This document shows, one piece after another, positions 1 to 10,053 of a stretch of 64,000 nt of DNA (position 1 is its first letter; every line of letters starts with the position of its first letter). This DNA is from Armatimonadota bacterium (lineage in GTDB: Bacteria > Armatimonadota > Fimbriimonadia > Fimbriimonadales > ATM1): positions 24,809 through 88,808 of the forward strand of contig JAJPJR010000035.1 of the NCBI GenBank assembly GCA_021324165.1. The letters run 5' to 3'. Below the pieces are notes generated by a model. The model searched no databases and was not told the origin of the DNA. It saw nothing but the letters and a program-made list of their open reading frames with translations. The position numbers and the translations under genes were made by a program.

Positions 1-43
1 CTTCGCTGGAACGCGCGGCGAACCGGCTGCGCGCAACAGGCCG

Positions 44-2308
44 CTAACGCTTCGGCTTCAGGCTCATTTTCAGCGCGGCATATCCGTCAATTTCGAAATG
101 CTGGATTTCGATGCGGTGTTTGCCGCCCAGTTCAACGGTGCGCGAATACGGAGTCGGCGGCTGCCAATGCCATTCGTCCAGAATCAGTTTTCCATCGAGC
201 CATGCGCGGATGCCGTCATCGGCAACGAATTCGAGAACATACGTCCCTTTGGGAACTTCGAACTCGCCAACCGCATGGGTGGCGAAGTAGTCGCCAGGGA
301 GTCCCTCGCCGATCGCTCCTCCCCATTCATAATTCAGGCGATCGGCCGTTTCTCTTTTGATCGGGTTGGTTTTCAACAGCGCTTCAAACGCATCGAGGTT
401 TTTGCGTGGATCGGTGGCATCATCCCATTTGAACCATTCAACTTTCCAGTCAATCGGCGCGAAGAACTCCGAATAAGAAAAAAGATACGGCTTGCCTTTT
501 GGGATCTTTTCGCCAAGCGGTGTTACAATCGCATCGCCCGTGAATTCAAGCTGAAGAAACAGGTCGGTTGCGGCCCCTCGACTTGGCAGAATCGAAATGA
601 ATCCCGGCGCCTGCCCATGCTCGACCGAAACCTGCTGAATTCCGCGCATCTGTTTCACACGCCAGGCTCCTTTCGGGCCGACGATTTCAAACTTATGCCA
701 TTCCTGCATTTGGCCTTTTGAGTCAGGTTTCCGTTCTGTTCCGCGCGGCCACAGCACGGGCGATTTGAAATCAACCGGTCCCCACTCGTTTACCAAAATG
801 TATTTGCGGCCTCGAATCTGTCCGGGCTTGATGAACGGATCCATGCCGCCTTTCAACTGGGCAACTGCATACGGCTTCGACGCTTCGAACACCGGGTGAA
901 ACGGGTCCCATTTGGCTTGGGGTTTTGGCGCCTGATCTGTTGCCAGCCATCGGTTTTGGCTCGTTGCGATGCCCGCGAGCGGCTTGACGGCTCCGTGCAC
1001 GGTGTTTCCGATGAATTCGGTTGAAGCAAAGTCTCCTGCGGCGGCGACGGGGTTCACATCGTCGCAGAACAAATTGTCTTCGATGCGTGTTTTTTGAGTG
1101 TTTCTTAGCGATATCGGCACTTTTACGCCAGCAAAACTGTTCCTGGCAATAAAGTTGTTTAAACTGCGGGTGTCCCTCTTTTTGGGATATCCCCAGCTTT
1201 CATCCGAAACTTTGTCCCACCACAAATTGATACCGATTGACCCTCCAATGAACAGGTTATCGCTGATGGCGTTGTTCATGCCGTGTTCGATGGCGATATG
1301 CTCGTCGCTTGTTGAGAAACAGTTGCCGATGATTTTCGAATCGTAACTATAGCCGCCCCAAATGCCGTGCCAGCATTCATCCATCAGGTTGTTAACGACG
1401 GTATTGCGGCTGAACGTCATTTCAATTCCGTTCGCGGGCGCTCCGCTGAAATCGTTTCCATAGAGCAGATTGTCGTTGCATCCGCCTTGGCCCGTATCCA
1501 TGGTGGATTGCCCTGCCCACAGGAAAAATCCGTCTCCGCCATGCGTGGCCGAATTGAAAGCGAAAACGTTTCGGCTCGACTGCTCATAAATGATGATGCC
1601 CGCCGAATCTTGTCCGCGATTGTAAACTCCGTGGCTGTATCCCCTCACGCACCAATCAATTTTGTTGTGCATGATCTGATTGTCGCTTGAAAGATACATC
1701 GCGAGCCCGCAGCCCGACAAAAACGAAAGATCGCAGTTCCAAACTTTGCCTTTGTTGCACTCCATCAGCATCAGGCCGTTTTGGCCGCCGGTGCAGGTCA
1801 TGCCTTTCACTTCGAATCCGTCGCACTTGCGCAGATACGCGCCGCAGCCGTACCTCAACCATTCATCGTTTTCATTGTGATGATAGGACAGCCAGTCGCT
1901 CAAGTCCTCCCTTTCAAGATTGCTCAAAAGATGCTGCTTCCAGTTGTACGAAAGATCGCAGTTCAGGATTTTGATTCCTGGGCAGTTCCGCGCGATGATG
2001 CCGATTTTGTAGCCTCGGATCACCGCGTTTTTAATTGTGATTCCGCGGCCCTTCACGACAATGGCGGTGCCTTTCCGTTCATTGGGCAGTGCAGAAATCG
2101 GGGTGCCCATTAAAACCGCACCGTCGAAATCCACAACGATTCCGTTGCCCGAGATCATGATTGCGCCGGTTGTTCCCGCATCGTCGCCCGATGGCAGCGA
2201 ATAAGTTCGGCGCCTGATTGTGCATGTGCGATCAATGACCATGCCAGGTTTCAAATCAATCGCCTGCTTTTGCATTGCCATCAGTATAACCGTGCCGACT
2301 GTTATCAT
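44..2308 (-). CDS. Right-handed beta-helix protein with C-terminal PA14 domain
   Basis: The predicted protein is about 754 residues. Most of its length shows the short, Asn/Gly-rich repeating turns of a right-handed parallel beta-helix (pectate-lyase/NosD-like fold), for example NCDLSYN, NKIDWC and NSATHGGDGFF. The last ~100 residues look like a PA14 carbohydrate-binding module (GTYVLEFVADDGIRAWLDG). The start at 2308 is chosen because AGGAGG lies 4 bases upstream and the preceding permease stops 8 bases earlier; a longer open frame to 2599 has no family support. The N-terminus is short and weakly hydrophobic, so export is likely but not certain. It is the last gene of a sugar ABC transporter operon, which suggests it binds, cleaves or epimerises the polysaccharide whose fragments the transporter takes up. 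The exact enzymatic activity cannot be read from the sequence. Confidence 0.75.
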   Translation of the reverse strand: MITVGTVILMAMQKQAIDLKPGMVIDRTCTIRRRTYSLPSGDDAGTTGAIMISGNGIVVDFDGAVLMGTPISALPNERKGTAIVVKGRGITIKNAVIRGYKIGIIARNCPGIKILNCDLSYNWKQHLLSNLEREDLSDWLSYHHNENDEWLRYGCGAYLRKCDGFEVKGMTCTGGQNGLMLMECNKGKVWNCDLSFLSGCGLAMYLSSDNQIMHNKIDWCVRGYSHGVYNRGQDSAGIIIYEQSSRNVFAFNSATHGGDGFFLWAGQSTMDTGQGGCNDNLLYGNDFSGAPANGIEMTFSRNTVVNNLMDECWHGIWGGYSYDSKIIGNCFSTSDEHIAIEHGMNNAISDNLFIGGSIGINLWWDKVSDESWGYPKKRDTRSLNNFIARNSFAGVKVPISLRNTQKTRIEDNLFCDDVNPVAAAGDFASTEFIGNTVHGAVKPLAGIATSQNRWLATDQAPKPQAKWDPFHPVFEASKPYAVAQLKGGMDPFIKPGQIRGRKYILVNEWGPVDFKSPVLWPRGTERKPDSKGQMQEWHKFEIVGPKGAWRVKQMRGIQQVSVEHGQAPGFISILPSRGAATDLFLQLEFTGDAIVTPLGEKIPKGKPYLFSYSEFFAPIDWKVEWFKWDDATDPRKNLDAFEALLKTNPIKRETADRLNYEWGGAIGEGLPGDYFATHAVGEFEVPKGTYVLEFVADDGIRAWLDGKLILDEWHWQPPTPYSRTVELGGKHRIEIQHFEIDGYAALKMSLKPKR

Positions 2309-2316
2309 TGTGCCTC

Positions 2317-3168
2317 CTATTTTGTGCTGCCCAGAATGATGCCCCTTACAAAATACCTTTGCGCGTACAAGAATACTGCCAAAACCGGCACCATAACAAT
2401 CACGGTGGCAGCCATCTGCATCGGCCAGTTGTTGCCGCCATAGGAGTTTTTGAATACCGACAACCCGACCTCGAGCGTTCGCATGTAAAGCGAATTGGTT
2501 GCCAAAAGGGGCCAAAAGAAATCCGTCCAAGTTGCAATGAATGTGAAAGCAGCCACAGTCGCAAGTGCGGGCTTTGCCAGCGGAAGAATGAGTTTCCAAT
2601 AGATCCTAAATTCAGATGCGCCGTCGAGCCGGGCAGCCTCATCAATATCGAACGGGATTTGAATGAAAAACTGCCGAAGCAGAAACACACAAAACGCACT
2701 GCTCGCGCCAGGCACAATCAATGCATAATAAGAATCCAGCCAGCCAAGCGAACGGACAATCAGGTAAACGGGAATTTGGAGCACGGGGCCGACGAACATC
2801 ATCGAAAGCCAGAACATTCGAAAAAACGTCTCTCGGCCTGCGAATCGCAGACGCGTCAGCCCATAGGCAGCCATTGAGGTGAAAAGCAGAACAAGACAAA
2901 CGGTGCATGCCGTAACAAAGACCGTGTTCAAAAGAAAGATCGGCACCGGCAATCCGGAATCAAACAGCACGGTCTTATAGTTTTCGAAATGCGGATCAAA
3001 AACCTTGTGACCTTCTTCAAATCGCGTCGGCACAACTCGCTCGATTGTAGGAATGGGCGCCTTTGAAGGGTGAAGCGACACCAACAGCATCCACACGAAC
3101 GGCGCAGCCAAAAACGCCGCCAGCGCCGAAAGAAGCAGATAACTGCCCAATGCCCTGAAGAGTTTCAT
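2317..3168 (-). CDS. Sugar ABC transporter permease, MalG type
   Basis: This 283-residue inner-membrane protein has about six hydrophobic segments. It carries the EAA loop typical of binding-protein-dependent permeases (DEAARLDGASEFRIYWKLIL), which docks on the ATPase. The N-terminal segment and the PVYLIVRSLGWLDSYYALIVP stretch are typical of the MalG/UgpE/LacG family (CUT1). ATG at 3168 is used because it overlaps the stop of the upstream permease by ATGA, the usual coupling in this genome; a longer frame reaching 3291 would read through the neighbour. Together with the MalF-type partner it forms the transport channel for an oligosaccharide. The substrate cannot be told from sequence. No ATPase gene is nearby, so a shared MsmK/MalK-type ATPase encoded elsewhere is likely. 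Confidence 0.9.
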   Translation of the reverse strand: MKLFRALGSYLLLSALAAFLAAPFVWMLLVSLHPSKAPIPTIERVVPTRFEEGHKVFDPHFENYKTVLFDSGLPVPIFLLNTVFVTACTVCLVLLFTSMAAYGLTRLRFAGRETFFRMFWLSMMFVGPVLQIPVYLIVRSLGWLDSYYALIVPGASSAFCVFLLRQFFIQIPFDIDEAARLDGASEFRIYWKLILPLAKPALATVAAFTFIATWTDFFWPLLATNSLYMRTLEVGLSVFKNSYGGNNWPMQMAATVIVMVPVLAVFLYAQRYFVRGIILGSTK

Positions 3169-4091
3169 TGAATCGAAAACCCCTCGAGCCTTCGCCGCAT
3201 AAACCGTTCCTGCATCAGCGCGATGAAAAACAGCGGAACCATCAAAACGAACGATTGGGCGGAGGCAAGACCCACATGAAAACGCGACCACGCTTCTTCA
3301 TAAATGTGATAACCGATTACTCTGGTGGAATCTTCGGGATTGCCCTGCGTCATCATATACACCGGTGTGAACAGTTGGAAGGCGCCGATCGTCGAGGTGA
3401 TCAGAACAAAAAACGTTGTTGGCGTGAGCATCGGCAGTGTGATCTGTTTGAAACATTGCCATCGCGATGCGCCGTCCAGTTCTGCCGCTTCATATAATGG
3501 CCGCGGGATGCCAAGCAAGCCTGCCGAAAACAACACCATGCGCGGGCCCAGCCCTGTCCAGATGCTCATGAACGCCAGCGCCCACAATGCCCACGCCTTG
3601 TCATTTAAGAAGTCAATGTCTGTGGGCAGCAAAGACAACGAAATGTGCAATAACTGATTGGCTTTGGCAATGCCTGCGTTTAGCATCTGAATCAGCGACG
3701 CAATGAGCCCCGACGTCGGAAGATAGATATAAATCCAAAGAATCGAAATCGCAACTCCCGAACTCACGGCAGGAATGTAAAAGACCGTCCTGAAAAACGC
3801 CATGCCGCGCAATCGCTGCGTTACCAAAACCGCCACAAACAGCGCCACGGCGAGCCCGGCAGGAACCGAAACAAGCGCGAACTTCGTCGAGTTCCACATC
3901 GCGTTCCAAAACGCGGAATCAGTAAGAGTATCAACGTAATTCTTGGCTCCGATGAAAGGTTTGTTGGGCTTCAGAACATCCCACTTGAAAACGCTCAAAA
4001 ACAACGCGTATCCGATCGGCAGAAGAGCAAACACAAACAGGTGCAGCGCAGCGGGAGCCAAGAACAGATAACCCGCCCAACTTTTTTTCAT
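3165..4091 (-). CDS. Sugar ABC transporter permease, MalF type
   Basis: The protein is 308 residues with an N-terminal transmembrane helix (GYLFLAPAALHLFVFALLP) and a CUT1-type permease core. The EAA motif is clear (YEAAELDGASRWQCFKQITLP). It is the MalF/UgpA-like half of the channel, pairing with the MalG-like protein encoded next. Its start overlaps the stop of the substrate-binding protein gene by four bases, and its own stop overlaps the MalG-type start by four bases, so the three genes are translationally coupled. Length and motif spacing are normal for the family. The order binding protein, MalF-type, MalG-type is classical. Confidence 0.92.
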   Translation of the reverse strand: MKKSWAGYLFLAPAALHLFVFALLPIGYALFLSVFKWDVLKPNKPFIGAKNYVDTLTDSAFWNAMWNSTKFALVSVPAGLAVALFVAVLVTQRLRGMAFFRTVFYIPAVSSGVAISILWIYIYLPTSGLIASLIQMLNAGIAKANQLLHISLSLLPTDIDFLNDKAWALWALAFMSIWTGLGPRMVLFSAGLLGIPRPLYEAAELDGASRWQCFKQITLPMLTPTTFFVLITSTIGAFQLFTPVYMMTQGNPEDSTRVIGYHIYEEAWSRFHVGLASAQSFVLMVPLFFIALMQERFMRRRLEGFSIQ

Positions 4092-5410
4092 CGGCGCGAA
4101 AAGTCCTTGTCAATTTTTCTGGCGGCTTCCGCCAGGGCATCCGCCGCCGACTTCGACCCCGTGATGATGGCGTTCATCGCGGTCTCGCCTGCGCGTTCCA
4201 CGGTTTCATATCCTTCCACCTTTGCGCCCCACGGAGCGCGGGCTGTTGGAATCAGTGCCAAGAACATTCTTTCGCGTTCATCGGCGGCGCGTTCCTGACT
4301 CACATCCTTTCGCGCACAAACCGCGATGCCAGTAGCGTTGTATTCGCTCTGAACTCGGTGGCTGGTCATAAACTTGATATATTTCCAAGCAAGTTCACGA
4401 TGTTTGCAGTTTTTGCCGATCGCAAAACCTGCTTCATACATTACGGTAACCGACTTTCCGATGTTCGATGGCAAAGGCGCAACGCCCACGTCTTCGATGC
4501 GAAGAAGCGGCCTGCCGTCAGGGCCTTTTGGCGAGTTTTTGTATCCGATCATCGCCCAGTGACCGCTCACCTCCATCGCGGCCTGGCCGTTTGCAAAAAG
4601 GTCAACACCCGCCGCCGCAGATTGACTCAGCGAAGGCGCAACTTTCCAAACCGAAACCAAACTGCGCAGGAATTCAGCCGCGCGTTGACATCGCTCTGAA
4701 TCAAGAAAGCCCGCGGCCCGATCCCCGTTCGGACTCAGCACATCGCCGCCTTCATTCCACATCCATGTAATCCATCCTGGCATCCAGTTCACGAATTTAA
4801 AACCAAATTGACCGGGTTTGGTCAGCCGTTTTGCAGCATTTGCGAAATCTTCGAACGTCCAGCCCGCCTTAGGATACGGCACTCCAGCATCATCAAACAT
4901 CCGCTTGTTGTAATACATCACAATCGGCGTAAAATCTCCAGGAATCGCATACAGTCTGCTGCCGCGCCGTGCGATGTCCACCACGTTCTCATAAAAATCG
5001 TTTAGATTGAATTCGGAATCGGCGGCAATCAACGGCGCGAGATCCAACAAAACGTCGTTGTCAATAAACACGGCTGCACTTGAGGCATCCAGCGTAATGA
5101 TGTCCGGTTCGGTGCCCGCAACAAAACTTTGCAAAAGTTTTTTCACATATTCGCCCGGGCCCGGAATCCCCTCTTCGCGGACTTCAACGCCCGGATTCTG
5201 CTTTTCGAACTCCTGCCGAAGGCGGCGGACGGTTTTCACGAACTCGCTGTCATCGCCGGCTCCGCCCCAGGTGGCCACACGCAGAATCGTTTTGCCCCCG
5301 GTTTTCGGGTTCACGCACCCCAAGCCCAAATTGAGCCAAAAACCGAGCGCGGCCGCCATGAGAAGCGGCAGGCGGCAGTCCGAAACGTATAATCGCGGTA
5401 TGCGGGCCAT
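4088..5410 (-). CDS. Extracellular sugar-binding protein of ABC transporter (family 1)
   Basis: A binding protein of about 440 residues. From [11 protein letters not shown] onwards it has the family 1 solute-binding fold ([49 protein letters not shown]). The N-terminus has a basic start, a hydrophobic core and LGLGC, which is probably a lipoprotein signal, so the mature protein would be membrane-anchored outside the cytoplasm. It delivers an oligosaccharide to the two permeases encoded downstream. ATG at 5410 keeps the basic N-region; ATG at 5359 would give a shorter signal. The 5410 start overlaps the divergent hutU start (5400) by 11 bases, which is unusual and makes the start uncertain. 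A longer frame to 5533 is rejected. Confidence 0.85.
   Translation of the reverse strand: MARIPRLYVSDCRLPLLMAAALGFWLNLGLGCVNPKTGGKTILRVATWGGAGDDSEFVKTVRRLRQEFEKQNPGVEVREEGIPGPGEYVKKLLQSFVAGTEPDIITLDASSAAVFIDNDVLLDLAPLIAADSEFNLNDFYENVVDIARRGSRLYAIPGDFTPIVMYYNKRMFDDAGVPYPKAGWTFEDFANAAKRLTKPGQFGFKFVNWMPGWITWMWNEGGDVLSPNGDRAAGFLDSERCQRAAEFLRSLVSVWKVAPSLSQSAAAGVDLFANGQAAMEVSGHWAMIGYKNSPKGPDGRPLLRIEDVGVAPLPSNIGKSVTVMYEAGFAIGKNCKHRELAWKYIKFMTSHRVQSEYNATGIAVCARKDVSQERAADERERMFLALIPTARAPWGAKVEGYETVERAGETAMNAIITGSKSAADALAEAARKIDKDFSRR
5388..5393 (+). promoter_or_regulatory. -10 box of hutU, leaderless type
   Basis: A perfect TATAAT at 5388-5393 lies six bases (CGCGGT) before the hutU ATG at 5400. Transcription usually starts about seven bases after a -10 box, which would put the RNA 5' end at or next to the start codon. 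There is no Shine-Dalgarno sequence. No convincing -35 box is visible (AGCGGC 18 bases upstream at best). The box sits inside the 5' end of the divergent binding-protein gene. Confidence 0.6.
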
Positions 5411-7106
5411 CGGCACTCTTCTCGAAGACATCCTATCATCTGACGGGCCGATACCGGTATCTGCGCCGCGTGGAACAGAACTCAACTGCAAAGGCTGGGT
5501 GCAGGAAGCCGCTCTGAGAATGCTTCTGAACAACCTTGACCCCGAGGTCGCAGAAAACCCTTTGCAGCTGGTTGTTTATGGCGGGATCGGCAAGGCCGCC
5601 CGCAACTGGGACTGCTTCAAAACGATCGTGCGAAGCCTGCTCGATCTTGAATCCGACGAAACGCTTTTGGTGCAAAGCGGCAAGGCGGTGGGCGTTTTGC
5701 CTTCGCATTCCGATGCGCCACGCGTGCTGATTGCAAACAGCAATCTGGTTCCGAAATGGGCTGATTGGGAAACGTTTCGCGAACTTGACAGAAAAGGGCT
5801 CATCATGTTTGGGCAGATGACCGCCGGTTCCTGGATCTACATCGGCAGTCAAGGCATTCTCCAAGGCACTTATGAAACGTTTGCAGCGATTGCTAAAAAA
5901 CTGTTTGGCGGATCGCTCGCGGGTCGGCTGGTGGTGACTTCCGGCTTAGGCGGCATGGGTGGAGCGCAGCCGCTCGCCATCACCATGAACGGCGGCGTTG
6001 CGCTGTGCATCGAAGTGGACGAAGCGAGGATTGACAAGCGGCTGCAAACGGGATACCTCGACATCAAGACTGATTCATTGGACCAATCGTTGGTGCTTTG
6101 CCGCGATGCGGTTGCGAAAAAACGCCCTCTGTCGGTTGGCCTGTGCGCGAACGCGGCCGACATCGTTCCCGCGTTGGTCAAGATGAACGTGACGCCCGAC
6201 GTTTTGACCGATCAAACCAGCGCTCACGATGTGTTGAACGGCTACATTCCAAACGGATTTACTCTCAAGGCGGCAGCGGAATTGAGAAAGGAAGACCCGA
6301 AGGCGTACCTTGCCGAAGCCAACCGAGCGATCTGCGAACATGTGAGCGCGATGCTCGAACTTCAAAAGCGCGGAGCCGAGACGTTCGACTATGGGAACAA
6401 CATCCGCCAAGCGGCCTTCGAGAACGGCATCGCGAACGCGTTCGATTTTCCCGGATTCGTTCCGGCGTACATTCGGCCGCTGTTCTGCGTTGGCAAAGGC
6501 CCGTTCCGATGGGCGGCGCTTTCGGGCGATGCGCAAGACATCGCTGCAATTGACGAAGCGATTCTTCAAGAGTTCGCTCACGATGAACCTCTTTGCAACT
6601 GGATCGAGCACGCTTCCAAAAAAGTGAAGTTTCAAGGACTTCCTGCGCGCATCTGCTGGCTTGGCTTGGGAGATCGCGAAAAACTTGGGTGCATCATCAA
6701 CGATCTGGTTTCCCGCGGCAGGGTGCGGGCGCCCATCGTGATCGGTCGCGATCATCTGGATGCGGGATCGGTGGCGTCGCCGAACCGCGAAACCGAAGCG
6801 ATGAAAGACGGAAGCGACGCGATCAGCGACTGGGTGTTCTTGAACGCGCTCATCAATGCGGTCAACGGCGCTTCATGGGTGTCGGTGCATCACGGCGGCG
6901 GCGTTGGGATGGGGTTCTCTCAACATGCCGGAATGGTGATTGTGGCCGATGGAACTCGGGAATCCGAAACTCGGCTGCGGCGCGTCCTTAATTCCGACCC
7001 GGCCACGGGCGTGATCCGCCATGCAGATGCCGGTTATGAACTTGCGCAACGCACGGCGCAGGCGCTGGGAGTGAAAATCCCAGGCAAAAAACAGGAGGAG
7101 AGATGA
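5400..7106 (+). CDS. hutU: Urocanate hydratase
   Basis: The protein is 568 residues, normal for urocanase. It adds water to urocanate to give 4-imidazolone-5-propionate, the second step of histidine degradation, using tightly bound NAD+ in the cytoplasm. Family signatures are continuous: [19 protein letters not shown] near the N-terminus, [15 protein letters not shown] (NAD binding), [13 protein letters not shown], and [19 protein letters not shown] with the conserved cysteine at about residue 363. ATG 5400 directly follows a TATAAT box and there is no ribosome site, so the mRNA is probably leaderless. Its stop overlaps the next gene by ATGA. Imidazolonepropionase lies 7 kb downstream on the same strand; histidase is not in the window. 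Confidence 0.96.
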   Translation: MRAIGTLLEDILSSDGPIPVSAPRGTELNCKGWVQEAALRMLLNNLDPEVAENPLQLVVYGGIGKAARNWDCFKTIVRSLLDLESDETLLVQSGKAVGVLPSHSDAPRVLIANSNLVPKWADWETFRELDRKGLIMFGQMTAGSWIYIGSQGILQGTYETFAAIAKKLFGGSLAGRLVVTSGLGGMGGAQPLAITMNGGVALCIEVDEARIDKRLQTGYLDIKTDSLDQSLVLCRDAVAKKRPLSVGLCANAADIVPALVKMNVTPDVLTDQTSAHDVLNGYIPNGFTLKAAAELRKEDPKAYLAEANRAICEHVSAMLELQKRGAETFDYGNNIRQAAFENGIANAFDFPGFVPAYIRPLFCVGKGPFRWAALSGDAQDIAAIDEAILQEFAHDEPLCNWIEHASKKVKFQGLPARICWLGLGDREKLGCIINDLVSRGRVRAPIVIGRDHLDAGSVASPNRETEAMKDGSDAISDWVFLNALINAVNGASWVSVHHGGGVGMGFSQHAGMVIVADGTRESETRLRRVLNSDPATGVIRHADAGYELAQRTAQALGVKIPGKKQEER

Positions 7107-8545
7107 AACGGATATCTCAATTCGCGGCCATCGCTGCGATCACATTGTTCCCAGTCGCCTGCGGCGGCCCTAAACAGGTGAAACTCACCGAAAGTCAGAT
7201 CGCCGATCTTGCCAAACCGGCGACGGTTCTGATTCAAGTTGACTATTCGGCTCGCGCAACCATGCCGACGGCCGAAGTTTCTCAAACCAAAATGGCCGAG
7301 GTTCAAACCCAAATTCAGAACGCTTTGGCATCGGGTCAGCAGATTTCGCGCGAACAACTGATGATCGCACTGTTGGAAGATATGGCTGCGAAACCGCTGG
7401 AATATTTCGTTCCCGGCACGGGAATCCGCGAGCAGGACGTTTCGGTCTCTGCGCTGGGTTCAGGATTCGTTATCTCTCCCGATGGAGCGATCATTACAAA
7501 TGCGCACGTAGTAAAGCCCGACGATGCGGAACTCAAAGAAGGAATCGCCACCCAAGCGCTTACCAAGTTCTTGCAAGAAGACATTGACGAGTTCTTCCGC
7601 GTAACTCCCGAGATCGCCAACATGGTTTCGAGCGATCTGCTCGAGCGGCTGAAAAAAGCCGATGCGACGTTCCTTGCTTATTACATGCGGCTTTCGGATG
7701 TCGAATCGCACATGTATGCCGTGTTTGGGCACGGAGACGAAGGAGTGAACACGCCGACGAAAGTCGAAGCGCAGCTCAAAGCCGCCGGAGACCGAATCCC
7801 TGGAAAAGATGTGGCAGTGCTGAAAATTGCGGGTCACGATCTTCCAACGCTTCCAATCGGAGACGACTCCGGTCTTACAACCGGCAGCCGGCTCTATGTG
7901 ATCGGGTTTCCTGCCGCAGCCACATTTCATCCGATGCTCTCGGAAGCAAGCGAAGTGGAACCCACCTTCACGACCGGAATCGTGAGCGCAAAAAAACATT
8001 CCAAAGAGGGCTTTTCAGTGTTTCAAACCGACGCCGCGATGACCCACGGAAACAGCGGCGGTCCCACCATTGATGAAACCGGCAGCGTCATCGGGCTGGC
8101 TACATTTGGCACCGCCGATCCCGAAACGGGCGCCGAAATACCTGGAATGAACTTCGTTGTTCCAACCTCAGTCGCCCGTGAATTCATCACCGCGGCCAAC
8201 GTTTCGCCATCGGAAAGCAAATTCACAAGTCTGTATCGGGAAGCAGTCATAGAGGAATCACAAGAACACTTTAAAAACGCTTTGGCAAAAGTTGAAGAGG
8301 CCGACAAACTGTCACCCGGCTTGCCGTCGGTGCAGGCAAAACTCACGCAGCTGAGAAAGGCGATCGCCGACGGCAAAGACCGATCGGGCGGACTGTTTTC
8401 TCCCGTCATCTTGATTTCAGTGATCGCAGCGATCGTGATCATTGCGATCATCATCGCTTTATCGAATAAGGCAAAACCGTCGGCGCAGCCTGCTTCGCCA
8501 TCACAACAAATCGAAGCCAACAAGCCTCCGGAATTGGATAAATGA
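7103..8545 (+). CDS. Trypsin-like serine protease (DegP/HtrA-like lipoprotein)
   Basis: The 480-residue protein has a lipoprotein signal with cysteine 20 (FPVACGG). Its chymotrypsin-fold protease domain carries the full triad: His135 in TNAHVV, Asp236 in KDVAVLKI and Ser318 in GNSGGP. About 100 residues separate His and Asp, much more than in DegP, and the insert is rich in acidic helix. No PDZ domain is recognisable; after the protease comes a helical TPR-like stretch (~385-425). A strongly hydrophobic helix at ~433-453 is followed by a Pro/Ala/Lys-rich tail. A lipid anchor at one end and a membrane helix at the other is odd. The gene overlaps hutU and the radical SAM gene by four bases each, with a GGAGGAG ribosome site. 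Confidence 0.85.
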   Translation: MKRISQFAAIAAITLFPVACGGPKQVKLTESQIADLAKPATVLIQVDYSARATMPTAEVSQTKMAEVQTQIQNALASGQQISREQLMIALLEDMAAKPLEYFVPGTGIREQDVSVSALGSGFVISPDGAIITNAHVVKPDDAELKEGIATQALTKFLQEDIDEFFRVTPEIANMVSSDLLERLKKADATFLAYYMRLSDVESHMYAVFGHGDEGVNTPTKVEAQLKAAGDRIPGKDVAVLKIAGHDLPTLPIGDDSGLTTGSRLYVIGFPAAATFHPMLSEASEVEPTFTTGIVSAKKHSKEGFSVFQTDAAMTHGNSGGPTIDETGSVIGLATFGTADPETGAEIPGMNFVVPTSVAREFITAANVSPSESKFTSLYREAVIEESQEHFKNALAKVEEADKLSPGLPSVQAKLTQLRKAIADGKDRSGGLFSPVILISVIAAIVIIAIIIALSNKAKPSAQPASPSQQIEANKPPELDK

Positions 8546-10053
8546 AGGCGCGCGATTATCTGATCGAAGAGTACACCACAACGGTCTGCCCTCATTGCTT
8601 CGACGAGCGGCCGATCCGTTCCGATGAACCCGGGGTGTTCAAAGACGGAATGCTCGTAACCCACGATGGCAAAGTTTGGATGCGAAGGTTTTGCGAGGTT
8701 CACGGAGAGACGGAATCTTTATACGAAGAGGATGCGCAGATTTGGCGCTCACGAATCGGTTGGAGCACTCCGACATCTCAAATCGTTGCCGACCGTTCCG
8801 ATAACATCGGCGGTTTTCCTCATGCCTATCGCAACGGACTGCCTGCATCCCACGGTCAGCACACGTGCATTCTCCTGCTGAACGTGATCGAAACGTGCAA
8901 CTTGGAATGCCCTGCATGCTACGCATCTGCTAAACCCGGCGTTGATCACAAACTTCCATCCATCGGATCCATTCTCAACACCGTAAAGCAAGTGATCGAA
9001 CGAGAGGGCGGTCACCTTGGTGTATTGATGATCTCGGGTGGCGAACCGACGATCCGCAAAGATTTGTGCGGGCTTTTGGAAGCGCTTTTTCCGCTGAACA
9101 TCACGCGCATTCTAATCAACACAAACGGCCGAAGAATCGCCCGAGATGCGGCATTCGTTGAATTCTTGAGCAGGCACAAGCAGCGCGTCGAAATCTACTT
9201 GCAGTTCGATGGTTTCCGCGACGAAACGTACATCCGTTTGCGCGGAGAGGCATTGGCGTCGGAAAAACTCGCCGCGGTGAAACACCTGACGGAGGCCGGC
9301 GTTTACTTCACGCTGGTCGCCACCGTTCAAAAAGGCACAAACGATGACGAGATCGGAAAGATCGCGATGTTCGGATTGGAAACGCCAAAGTGCGCAGGAC
9401 TCGCGATTCAGCCGATGTTCGGATCGGGCCGGGTTCCAAAATTCGATCCGATGGATCGCTGCACCCCTACTGGAGTTCTTCGCAGGCTCGAATCACAAAC
9501 CAACGGCGTCATCTCCTCATCCGATTTTATTCCGCTTCCATGCAGCCATCGCGACTGCTGCGACATCACCTATTTCATCAAGTCCGCTGACGGCTCTTGG
9601 AAATCTTTGCCAGCCCTCATCGGCCGCGACGAGCTGAAAAACTGGATTCATCTGGTTGCCAACACCATCAGTTTCGAATTGGCATCCAGCTCGGTGCGTG
9701 AACTTCTAAAAGAAGGCGTGATTCAGCGCGTGCTGTCCGAACAACAGAAAACCAGCTCAGCGCAGCTCGGTCTCGACCTGATAAGAATGTGCGGATGCAT
9801 TCCGGGCGTATCGGAACTGCTGGGCGGATTGTGGTCGAAATTCAGCAAGAATCCGACTCCCATCGAATCGTTCGCCGACAGCACGTTTCGCATCACAGCC
9901 AAAATGTTTATGGATCATCACACAATGCACGAAGCGCGAATCAGGCAATGCTGCGTGCACACCGGAACGTTCGAACAAAACCCAAAAAGGTACTCGTTCT
10001 GCTGGCGATGGCTGTTTTCCGATGCGCGCGATGACGGAGCCGGCGCTGCATAA
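8542..10053 (+). CDS. Radical SAM protein, COG1964/tetraether-lipid-synthase-like
   Basis: The protein is 503 residues. Cys119, Cys123 and Cys126 (CNLECPAC) form the SAM-cleaving 4Fe-4S motif, followed by MISGGEPTIRKDL. The N-terminal Cys16-Pro-His-Cys19 and Cys51-Glu-Val-His-Gly look like the metal knuckle of the MJ0619/Tes family (tetraether lipid synthase). Later cysteines (PCSHRDCC near 340, MCGC near 420, RQCCVHTGTF and FCWRW near the end) fit auxiliary clusters. Known relatives couple lipid tails into membrane-spanning lipids, or methylate pterins; which applies here is not visible. The start overlaps the protease stop by four bases. The gene overlaps an Lgt-like membrane protein gene, which supports a lipid-related role by inference. 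Family assignment is firm; substrate is not. Confidence 0.8.
   Translation: MKARDYLIEEYTTTVCPHCFDERPIRSDEPGVFKDGMLVTHDGKVWMRRFCEVHGETESLYEEDAQIWRSRIGWSTPTSQIVADRSDNIGGFPHAYRNGLPASHGQHTCILLLNVIETCNLECPACYASAKPGVDHKLPSIGSILNTVKQVIEREGGHLGVLMISGGEPTIRKDLCGLLEALFPLNITRILINTNGRRIARDAAFVEFLSRHKQRVEIYLQFDGFRDETYIRLRGEALASEKLAAVKHLTEAGVYFTLVATVQKGTNDDEIGKIAMFGLETPKCAGLAIQPMFGSGRVPKFDPMDRCTPTGVLRRLESQTNGVISSSDFIPLPCSHRDCCDITYFIKSADGSWKSLPALIGRDELKNWIHLVANTISFELASSSVRELLKEGVIQRVLSEQQKTSSAQLGLDLIRMCGCIPGVSELLGGLWSKFSKNPTPIESFADSTFRITAKMFMDHHTMHEARIRQCCVHTGTFEQNPKRYSFCWRWLFSDARDDGAGAA

Noticed and set aside
1..43. Bases before the first gene
   Set aside because: No start codon, RNA or repeat visible; nothing can be called.
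2309..2599. N-terminal extension of the beta-helix protein
   Set aside because: It runs through the permease gene and lacks family support; the ribosome site defines the 2308 start.
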